DNA of 64,000 bases, from the NCBI GenBank assembly GCA_010015805.1, contig ML978127.1:186001-250000 (forward strand), given 5' to 3'. Positions 11,386 through 20,273 of the stretch are shown piece after piece. Positions within the stretch are counted from its first letter, which is position 1. Each line of letters begins with the position of its first letter. Below the pieces are notes generated by a model that saw only the letters and a program-made list of their open reading frames with translations, had not been told where the DNA came from and did not search any database. Both the position numbers and the translations under genes were made by a program. The DNA is from Rhizodiscina lignyota. Its lineage: Eukaryota; Ascomycota; Dothideomycetes; Aulographales; Rhizodiscinaceae.

Positions 11386-11874
11386 GGTTGCTCCTAGTAT
11401 TTTTGGAGAGAGGGAGGTGAAAAAAGGACGCCAGGAAAGTGAAGAGGGGGATGCTTTGGAGAGAGGGGGGAAGGTGGAGGAAAGATTGCTAATATAAAGA
11501 GGGCGCTGAAGCTTAGATAGCACGCTAGGTCCCACACATGAATGTGGCGTTTTCTGCGGAGGCGGATGTTGCCGAGCACGCCTATGCCCCGTCTACATGT
11601 AAGGACCTGAATAGTTCAACGCAGCCATCGCGAAATCCAGTTGAGCGCGAGGCTGTCTAAACAATTCGATGGCTCTTCTGTAGACCTCTTCTCGGCGCTT
11701 CTTCAAATCTCTGCCGCACCGTCTCTCCCGTGACTCACACTACTAACATCTCGCGTCAAAGTGTCCGGCAGCTGGTCTCTCTTTAATGTCGAGCGTCAGA
11801 ATTGGGCATGTATCTTTGGTCTCTGGAAATTATTTCATGCATTCACTCCTCTTGCCTTCAGAATTCGCTTGATC
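11386..11874. promoter_or_regulatory. shared divergent promoter, TFB3 / TPR-TIR-like gene
   Basis: The 489 bases separate two divergent start codons. Pyrimidine-rich sequence lies in front of 11875. A frame extending upstream to 11761 starts at GTG and lacks conserved features. I see no clear TATA box for either gene. Confidence 0.4.
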
Positions 11875-14802
11875 ATGACTACCCCCGACACATCAGATCT
11901 CCGAGAACCTCTCCCCAGCCAGCAAAATGGAGATTCCAGCACAGCAGGCGACATAATAGCTACTGCCAGCATCGCAGTTGACGAATGTGTATGCAAAATA
12001 CCGCCATCCGCCTTGTTACGGATGCTTCACGGCGTGGGCGTGGCAACAAAGACCCCCGAGGGCATTATTGAACTAGTCGCTGCATGGATCTTGTCTCGAA
12101 GAGTTACTGGATTCCATACTCCAGATAACGATCAAATTGATGCAGATGTTTCCTTTCCACTTTCGAAATGGATTGATACGATAGACTCTAGCCATCTTAG
12201 AGAATCCGACGACTTTCTGTCACTGGCCAGCATGGCAATCGGAGTTGCATTTCTGCGGGAGTCCTGCCGGCAGGACCATCATGTCACCGATGCAGAACTC
12301 GAGATCGTCTGGCAACTCATTTTCAAAGCGCTCACATCTACGCATCTCAGCCAGCCCTTTTACACTGCATCTCGCAGCGCGCAAGGGTTCCTGTCAGTCG
12401 CCCTCTGTAGTCTGGTGAAGGAGAATGGAGATATTGACGAGCTATACCGACTTCATGTTTGGCTACCCGATGAGAAGCGTGGAAGTCACGAATTTGCAGT
12501 ACATTCCCACCAACCTTTTGCCCAGAGCTGGATACTAGCTGGTGAAGGAAAGGATCATGCTTATAAGGTTCAACGAAATGTAGACTCGGAAGTTGCCACT
12601 CACGCGGAATATGAGCTCGCATGGGAGATTGGCAGAAATCTTCCAGGCACTACTTACAGCGCAGATCATAAATATTCCGTTGTCAAAAATACAGGAAGAT
12701 TGGTTCACACTACAGAATTGGGCTCGGCGGCTCACACTCGAGACATGACTTATACGATCGACGCAAATTGCTTCCACACAACAGAGGTTGCGCCGGATGC
12801 GTTCCATGCTACTCTTTTCTTCTTCGACTCTCACCGTGGATTCGTGAAAGATGCAGGCGTCCTGGGCCCCAAAAATGGAGATTCTAATGTCGTGGTTCGT
12901 GACTCTGCCGGTGTGACACCAGCAGATCTCGCCAGCGCCGCTAATGCTGTACGCTCCTGGGAAAAGTACATGGAACGAGGTCGGAGATACGGTCGGCGGT
13001 CTGAATTGGAGCACGAATTTCGAGAATTCAACAATGCACTCAACGAGTGCGATGCAATCGAAAGTGTACCACATGCAACTCGCTACAGACATCTGGTTCT
13101 TGGAGAGTTGGGATACCTGAACAGGAAGTTTGGAAAGTACGAAGTAGCCAAAGACCAATTGGAGGAAGCCATCAGAGGCCTGGACGGCACTGTGGAGCAA
13201 GTGGAGGTTCGCGGTGAATTAGGCGTCGTTTACCGTCATATGAATCGTCTTGAGGATGCAAGACGCGCATTCCAGACTCAATACGACAAAGCGAGGCAGA
13301 TTAACAACGACCTTGCAACATGTCGTGCCATCGGAAATTTGGGCATGGTCAACTATCAGCTATCTCAGCAAAATCACGACGGTCAGTTACTGGAGCTAGC
13401 CATCCAACAGCAATTTGAACGCATTCGCGAGGCACGTCGTATCCAGGAGACAATGGAGGTTCGAACGACGGATCAGAGAAAGAAAGCCCAATGGACGAAA
13501 CAAGTGTCCTCCTGGGAGTCTATTGGCCTGGACCGTCTGTCCCTTTGCTATACAGCACAAGGAAACACAAAGGAGGCAGTCAAAATTTGTTTACAGTCAC
13601 AAAAGATTACATGCCGCTCAGAAGATCCTACTGTGATCGCATTCTCACGCTTTTTCTTCGGCCGGGCGTTGTTACACGACGGACAATGTGAGGAAGCACT
13701 AAAGCAGTTCAATTCTTCTGACAGATGTACTCCTGCTATTGCGTTATGTAAAGAGCCCTCTGAGGAACATCGGCGATATTTGAAGGAATTGGTGGATGCC
13801 GGGGCGAACTTGGATCTTACCGACGAGAATAGCTACACTGCATTGGATTACGCCGTGTTTAATGGCGACTCAGCAGCGGAGCAGATAGTGCTTGAAGGAC
13901 TCCACCAAAAGCTCGAAGGCGATGTTGGGCGCAAGATTGTGGAGAGTCAGAGAGAGGCAAGGCTTCGGAAAGCCTATCGCGAGCTCTTTCAGGAAAAGAT
14001 GCGACCAGTACTCCTACGTGGCGGCGGCCATAAGACACAAGAGAATCTTCGGCGTGTTTACGACAATGCTCTCGCTGAAGACAAGGGCAAGAGAGAGATG
14101 TTTGATCAGCTCAAATTTGTGCGCTACTCTAATTTCCTCAACTTTGGCAGGCTGCCCCGATCCAGCGACGGACTTGCGCAGCCACTTATGACTGGACCCC
14201 AGGGATGCTACGGTGAGGCTTCGGTTGATTTCGTCATCTTCTTCTCCTATCGATGGATCAATAAAGAAGGAGGAATATCCTTACCGGACGACATGATGAA
14301 CACCCAGTATCACAGAATGGTCGCCGCAACTGAAGAGTTCCTGAGACTTCATGGAAGAACAGATCGAGACAAATTGGGCATATGGATGGTAAGTCACTCT
14401 GTCACAGTAAACTACTGGTCGACATCTCATTCATCCGCTTGACAGGACTATGCCTGCGTAAACCAAGACGAACCGGCCTCAGGTGTCGCGGCACTTCCCA
14501 TGATTCTTGCTCAGTGCGACGCAATAATAAGTCTCGTCGATGATATTTTCTATAGCCGGGCGTGGTGCTGCGTCGAAAGTATCATTGCACAGACACTGAA
14601 GAAATCGTACAACGAGCATCTATGGTACGAGCATGTGCCTATTCAACTAGACGAGAGCGGAATCGGTGGTGGTGGGAGATGGGGCTTAAGGGAAGGGCCA
14701 ACAGATTTCCAGATTGTCATGGCAGAGAAAGACCTAACAAAAGAAGAGGAGGACCGACCCAAGGTCTTGTTCTTAGAAAGGCAGAGCAGGTTGTTGGGAT
14801 AA
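11875..14802 (+). CDS. TPR-ankyrin protein with C-terminal TIR-like domain (NLR-like)
   Basis: Exons 11875-14388 and 14446-14802; 956 residues to a TAA. Order: a fungal N-terminal module of unknown function with HSHQPFAQSWILAGEG and FHATLFFFDSHRGF; tetratricopeptide repeats at about 396-502 and 549-615 (for example GELGYLNRKFGKYEVAKDQL, GELGVVYRHMNRLEDARRAF); one ankyrin-like unit at about 632-677 (LVDAGANLDLTDENSYTALD); then a TIR-like fold from about 784: VDFVIFFSYRWI, IWMDYACVNQDE, ILAQCDAIISLVDD, SRAWCCVESII. The W-C-x-x-E pattern is where TIR NADases carry their catalytic Glu. No signal peptide, so an intracellular sensor-like protein is inferred. Homologous coding sequence continues past the TAA (see 14803-15618), so this form may be a truncation. 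Confidence 0.75.
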
Positions 14803-15618
14803 ATCACCAGTGCCATGAAAGGTGAGTATTGAAACACCAAATGCAAGAGTAGACTGACCAACTTGCTCTGCTCGAACAGCGGTATGTTGCGAAACATTTC
14901 CTTCAAGTGACATGCTTAGGTTCGTTGAAGAACTCTGCCAGGAATTCGCATCCTCGAACACAGTTGCCACAGTTGAAAACTTCGACGAAGGATGCAGTGC
15001 TGCGGTAAAGGCAAAGCTGGCTTATAGCAGGATATGGATTTCAAATTGTGTTGAGAGAAGCTTATATATTTCTGACAGAGCATCTACTCTGCTCAGCACG
15101 GTAACCGTCGCATACGAAGCTCGGGAGATAATGCTGGACTGATATGACCGCAGTGCTACAGTTTGATGGCTCAACGCGACAATTGGCTCAATCTTCGCAC
15201 CGCTACACGTTCATCGAGATTGCAGAACTTAGTCGCAATGACAACCTCCAGATGAAGGAAATCTCGCTTGCCGCGCAACGAGACAGCACCGACATGCGCG
15301 CGATTGCTGTTCTGACGTTAGTGTTTCTGCCAGCTACATTTGTCGTTGTAAGAATCCAAAAAGGCGTCTCGGGTACATGCAGACCCACTACTGATGGCAT
15401 CATTTCTAGACGGTTTTCAGCACTAGCTTCTTCAACTTTACCAAGACTGGCCTGATTGTTCAGATCTTCATTGGGTCTACCGGGTCACTACTGTGGGCCT
15501 CACAGCAATCGTCGTAGCTTCCTGGCTCCTTTTCTCCTGGCGCATTCAGAAAAAACGCAAAATGGCTTCACGATCTGATAGCGATGGTAGAACAACGATG
15601 GCGAAGAAGACTGTCTAA
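14803..15618 (+). pseudogene. decayed CorA-like membrane tail of the TPR-TIR-like gene
   Basis: Directly after the TAA (14800-14802) the same frame continues ITSAMK, then a good intron (14822-14879), exon 14880-15100 (SSDMLRFVEELCQEFA, SDRASTLLST), intron 15101-15153, and SLMAQRDNWLNL. The frame then breaks near 15197-15217 and resumes as EIAELSRNDNLQMKEISLAA and MRAIAVLTLVFLPATF, the first membrane helix of the CorA-like family. Intron 15348-15409 joins TVFSTSFFNF; a second frame break near 15460 leads to the second helix (HWVYRVTTVGLTAIVV) and a basic end stopping at 15618. One stop and two frame breaks disable it; all splice sites remain good, so decay looks recent. Sequencing error is the main alternative. 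Confidence 0.7.
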
Positions 15619-16228
15619 CTGAATGTCTGCGCGAGCATGGGAGCAGAGTCAGGGTACCGTCGAACCAATCCTCTTCCGGCTGCAAGATCCGCATTTCTGC
15701 CTAGATAACCTGACACTGTACATATTATACCAGGCTCCGCAGAAAGTTGGAAGTCCTACTTTCTAGAGGTATTCATGTCAGCGTACACTGCAAAAGTGCA
15801 TCCGATGAATGAGCGAACTCTTGCTTGAAACCCGGGTCTTCACATAAAGAATAAAGAACAAACCACGAAGTCAGCAAGAAGTACAAAAAGATCTGAAGAT
15901 CAAGCTGCTGCTTAAACAGCTGGAATACTAGCCCACGAACGCCATTTCACATATTCTGATTTGTGCCGCACAACCGTGGAAGATGCCTTCTCCTCTGTAT
16001 TCATCATCAGTATTCGTTCTTCTCTCGCCTACTTTCAACCAAGAGTATACTGGCACTGTTAATCAATTCAAAGTCTTGTTTCCGCACAAACTTTCCTTTG
16101 TATGAGACATTGTATCGCGTCCGCATCGACCTCGCGAGCGGAAACCTCACTCGAGCATGGGTTGAAATATGGCTTCCTCCTGCCTTCTTCCGTGTTCTTC
16201 TTTCATTTCAGAAACTCTCAAACCCATC
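15619..16228. other. intergenic
   Basis: About 600 bases between the decayed CorA tail and the NFKBIL1-like gene. An open plus-strand frame at 15963-16346 overlaps the next gene in another frame and shows no motif. I see no gene here. Confidence 0.4.
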
Positions 16229-16870
16229 ATGGCTTTCGAGTACTCTCCGGATGCAGAGCCAGATGCAGGGCCAGATGACGATGACAACGATTCAAGCCGG
16301 CTCCCTAGCCTTCCCATTCTTTTATCTGTCTCTACGTTCTTTCTGAGCTTTCCGATGCTCTTCAGTTTTCCGATCTGCTTCGGCACGTTCCTATGCAGTT
16401 TTCCGTCGCTCCAGTTCACGCTCAAAGCACTGATATCTTTGGCAATCCTGATGATGCCAATACTCTTCCTACCGCGAGAGCGAAGGGGGAAAGAGGAAGA
16501 GGAAACCCCTCCCCGCCCGCAATTGATGTTGGAGACATACGTCAACTGGCGCAAGGAGTGCGACTCAGTGCTCGCCAACAAAGAGACCATGACTTCAATA
16601 CCGACTGCTCCTTGGTGGCCTTGCTCTGTCCCCTCGTGTGAAAAGCTAGAAAGCCTTCACGCGTGCCAACATTCTCTTGACCAGCTCTTCCGCTGCGCTG
16701 ATGGATACAACGGACTTGACTTGGGGAGCGTGCTCAAAGAGGAGTGGCGTCGATGGCACCCTGATAAGTTTAGCAGATGTCCCGAGGCTGCGAGAAAGAG
16801 CATTATGAAGGAAACGACCGTCATATTCCAAGTCATTGGCAACCTGTTGGATAAGGCAGCCAAGGAATAA
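16229..16870 (+). CDS. NFKBIL1-like fungal protein, probably rearranged inside
   Basis: From MAFEYSPDAEPDAGP the frame runs 213 residues. The C-terminal half matches the fungal NFKBIL1-like pattern: Y-x2-NW, a Trp-Pro-Cys box (APWWPCSVPSCE), and KEEWRRWHPDKFSRCPEAA, a J-domain-like RWHPDKF helix. The acidic N-terminus also fits. The middle (about residues 30-88, 16315-16480) is Phe/Leu/Ser-rich and would look membrane-like, yet family members have a Glu/Arg/Lys coiled coil here. The minus strand of the same bases does encode such a coil (see findings), suggesting a small inversion. The protein may therefore be non-functional despite being open. The start could also be 16169 (MASSCLLPC). Confidence 0.5.
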   Translation: MAFEYSPDAEPDAGPDDDDNDSSRLPSLPILLSVSTFFLSFPMLFSFPICFGTFLCSFPSLQFTLKALISLAILMMPILFLPRERRGKEEEETPPRPQLMLETYVNWRKECDSVLANKETMTSIPTAPWWPCSVPSCEKLESLHACQHSLDQLFRCADGYNGLDLGSVLKEEWRRWHPDKFSRCPEAARKSIMKETTVIFQVIGNLLDKAAKE

Positions 16871-17093
16871 GATTGTCGAAGCTGTTACACTTTTCGATTG
16901 GAGTTATGGAGAGAAATCCCTTTTGATCATTTCGTCATCTGTATGGAATAGCGTAAGTGTCTTCATGTTTGAGGAAGAATGATAAGTTGATTTCCAGTAA
17001 AAGATTTGTAAACTGTTGAATCACCGTGACTGTGACGTTGCCCTCCATGCTCTAGCCTCTCCATTTCCACCAGAGCTCTGACCTCACCGCAAC

Positions 17094-18299
17094 ATGCCAC
17101 CCGCCCAACCATCCTCGTCCACCTCATCAGCTTCCAATCCACAAGCACCATCTCTACTACCCGTATCTCAGGGCCCTCGTCTTATTGTTTACCACCAGAC
17201 GCATCATCTCTCAAATGGCGATCCTGTTTCTCTCCTTCCCCTCATAACGAATAACACTGGCATCACCCATGTGATTGTCGCCGCGCTACACCTGAACGAT
17301 GGACCTGGCAATATCACGTTAAACAACGATCCCCCTTCGCACAATAAGTTTGACCAGCTATGGGGTGAAGTGCGATGGCTACAAGGTGCGGGGGTTAGAG
17401 TGCTACTGATGCTTGGAGGAGCGGCACAAGGGACTTATGAGAGATTATGCGGAGACAATGCTTCGGTATGAAGATGGCATCTCTTCACTATATATACGAT
17501 CATGTCTTGCTAATGTAGGCCTCAGTTCGAAGCCTACTACCAGCCGCTCCTCTCCATCCTCCGAACCTACAACTTCAACGGCATAGACCTTGACATAGAG
17601 GAACCCGTGACGCATTTACCAATCCGTCGTCTCATCCTCCGGCTCCACCAAGACATGGGCGATTCCTTTCTCATCACTCTCGCACCCGTAGCCACTGCTC
17701 TGACCCCGGACCCAAAGATACCCATCATAATGCCCGTCTTCGGCCTGCTGCCTTCCCTTCGCCATCTCTCAGGCGACAAATTCAGCTACTTTGTCCTCGA
17801 GAGCGATCCAGAGCTCAAGCGCATAATAAGCTGGTATAATGTGCAGTTCTACTGCGGATGGGGTGATGCGAGCCGGACGACGCACTATGATACAATCATT
17901 CGGGCGGGCTGGGATCCGAGCAGAGTCGTCATGGGCGTGGTCACGAACGCTGAGAACGGCGCTGGCCATGTCCCTCCCGAGCGACTGAGCGAAGTGATCA
18001 CAACGCTGAGGCAGACGTATCCGGACTTCGGTGGGGTCATGGGATGGGAATACTTCAATGCTGGGTTGGAGAGCAAAGAGGGGAATGGGCCGTGGGAGTG
18101 GGTGGGGAAAATAGGAAAGGCGGCTAGGATGGTCTCGCCAGCAGCTTCCGTACCGATAGGCCCAAAGCCGAACATGTGGAAAGAGGAGGACGTGCAATGG
18201 CTGATAGAGATGGGGGCGGATAGGGGCAAAGCAGAAGGAGCGCTTGAGGCGGCGGATGGGAACGTGGAGGTCGCAGCAGGATTGCTGTTTGAAAGCTGA
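17094..18299 (+). CDS. GH18 glycoside hydrolase with C-terminal UBA domain
   Basis: Exons 17094-17465 and 17526-18299; 381 residues. The GH18 barrel shows a beta-strand LIVYHQTHH, a GVRVLLMLGG strand, and the catalytic motif NGIDLDIE with Asp145, Asp147 and acid/base Glu149; later strands include VQFYCGWG and GVMGWEYF. After a linker, residues about 340-381 read as a ubiquitin-associated domain (EDVQWLIEMGADRGKAEGAL, then DGNVEVAAGLL). GH18 enzymes cleave chitin-type or N-glycan GlcNAc linkages. There is no signal peptide; the N-terminus is Ser/Pro-rich. With UBA this points to a cytosolic enzyme acting near ubiquitin, possibly on misfolded glycoproteins (inference). Confidence 0.85.
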
Positions 18300-18671
18300 T
18301 CGGATTCTCCTGCACAGCGCGGAAGAAGCATCTTCTTTTAAATGAGAGCCTCTGCACAAGGACACCACTTGGGGCTAGTGCAATACAGGAGCTATCATGA
18401 CGACCGTGGGGAGTTGCACGTGAATTCAGATAACATTGCACACATATAGGTAGCACACGGCTCCAGATGAAAAGCGAGTAACTGATTGAATTTCGTTTAC
18501 TATGGGTGCTACCTTGAGACAGTCACAACCCAATGCAATCCATTCTCAGTCCTCACTAACTTTGGATACCATTCATTTTTGGATATCACTCATGGCCAGC
18601 CATTGAACTGGTTATTCTGAAAGCCGTGTGCGTCGTAACTCGAGCAATGAGAAAAGGGTCATCAGCAGCTG
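18300..18671. other. convergent 3' intergenic
   Basis: About 370 bases between the tail-to-tail ends of the GH18-UBA gene and the flavin oxidase. Only 3' untranslated sequence is expected, and I see nothing else. Confidence 0.4.
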
Positions 18672-20273
18672 TTAAGCACCAATGGCCTGTGGATTCCAGA
18701 AAATGTTCCCTGGATCGACTACCTCCTTCAGCGCAAGCAATTTGGCGTACAGCGTACTACCGTAGTATTCCTCATGAGCCTCAGCCGGTGTCAAGCTCGG
18801 ATCAATATAGTTCAGATATGCGCCAAACGTGGTGTTCGGCATGTCCTGCTCCAGCGCCGTGTTCATGCCTTGGACAAAGTTGAATGCGGTCGCTGGGAAA
18901 GACACGTTCGCTGGTTCGGAAGAATAGTGTTGGAATACCCAGAGTGCATCACGATCGGAATACGCGGCGAAGTCGATGGTCTTAGTGTTGATCTGGCTGC
19001 CTGGGCCGCCGTAGAGATTGCAGATGCTGAACCAACTGCCAGTGTCGGGATTCGCGCCTTCATTGATGAGATAAGTGAAATAGTTCGTCACGGCGTCTTC
19101 AGTAAGAGGCGAGATCTCGGGCACTGTAACACTTTTCGCGAAGAAGTTGTCATGTTCGTTGACTGGAGGATTCAGGCTTGTACCATCGAGGATTGTAAGA
19201 GCATCAAGCCAAGCAATTGACTCCGTCGTGTTCTGCGATGGCGATGGAAGGCCACGAAGCATCTCCGTAACGATTGGATCGAAACTTGCAAGAGTCCCCG
19301 TATAGATGCCACGGACGAGGAAAACACCTCGGTCGACGTACGTGCCAAACGAGAGGTTCTCATCAACCACAGATGAATTGCGCGCGAAGTCCTGGAGATG
19401 GATGAATGCAGAAGTCGCCTTCTCGACAGACTCATTCAGGCCGGGAATGGTATACGTGAACCAAACAACATCCGACGGAGCAGGCTCAGTCTGGAAGTAA
19501 AAATTGAGGACGACGCCAAAGAACTCTGCTGCTCCACGAAGCGCCTGTGTACGTAAACAAGAGCTGTATGCACGCGACGTGGGACACTTACGTAGAATAT
19601 TTCTGGGTAGGAAGTCATGGAGGTGGTTATGTAGGTACCATTCGGTAGCACAGCGTCCATAGCAATGATATGATCGAGTGTCAAGCCCCAAAGGCGAGAA
19701 GAGTATCCATACCCACCGTGGGTGGCATGACCACCGATGCCAATACTACAGCATTGGTCAGAATCAGAATCCAAGATAACCACTGGAGTCGACTTACCCA
19801 GAACAAGTGCCGTGAGGCAGAGCGCGTGTTCCTTCATTGAAGAGCTTCTGGGCCATCGTGCCGAGGCGCATACCACCTCCCACTTTGGCGACCTGGTTGC
19901 TGTCGATTGAGAAGTCTTGGAAGTTGCGAACGTCGATAACCATGCTTCCGTTCTGACCACCCAATCCAAAAGCTGCATAAGAGTGTCCACCGCTACGAGA
20001 TGCAACCTTGATGCCAGATTCAGATGCGCACACAACGGCATCCGAGACGTGCTGAGGAGTGGTGGGCAGCACGATGACCACAGGCTTGTATGGCAAGCGA
20101 AGATTGAACGGAGCCGAGAGGTTCGCGTATTGAGCGTCAGTAGAGTTGACATATGGCACTCCCTTCGTTGTTAAGCAGTCGCTTGGACATCCCTGCGCAC
20201 TTGCATCGACGACCAAAGTCACCGAAGAGGCCAGAAGGGTAAACGCCAAGCCGGACGTGAAAGAGAGTCTCAT
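18672..20273 (-). CDS. secreted FAD-linked oxidase, berberine-bridge/GOOX type
   Basis: Minus-strand exons 20273-19798, 19745-19592, 19544-18672; 500 residues. A signal peptide (MRLSFTSGLAFTLLASSVTL, cut near Ala-Gln) leads to an FAD-binding PCMH fold. His97 in RSGGHSYAAFG and Cys157 in PHGTCSGIGIGGH lie 60 residues apart, the spacing of the bicovalent His/Cys flavin link in glucooligosaccharide oxidase. The C-terminal BBE segment is present (YYGSTLYAKLLALKEVVDPG, then NIFWNPQ). Several NxS/T sites fit secretion. Such enzymes oxidise carbohydrates or alkaloids with O2, making H2O2; a sugar substrate is likeliest for a fungus. Introns are 52 and 47 bases. Confidence 0.9.

Noticed and set aside
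16320-16460. True membrane segment in the NFKBIL1-like protein
   Set aside because: The family has a charged coil here and the opposite strand encodes one, so the hydrophobic reading is better explained by inversion.
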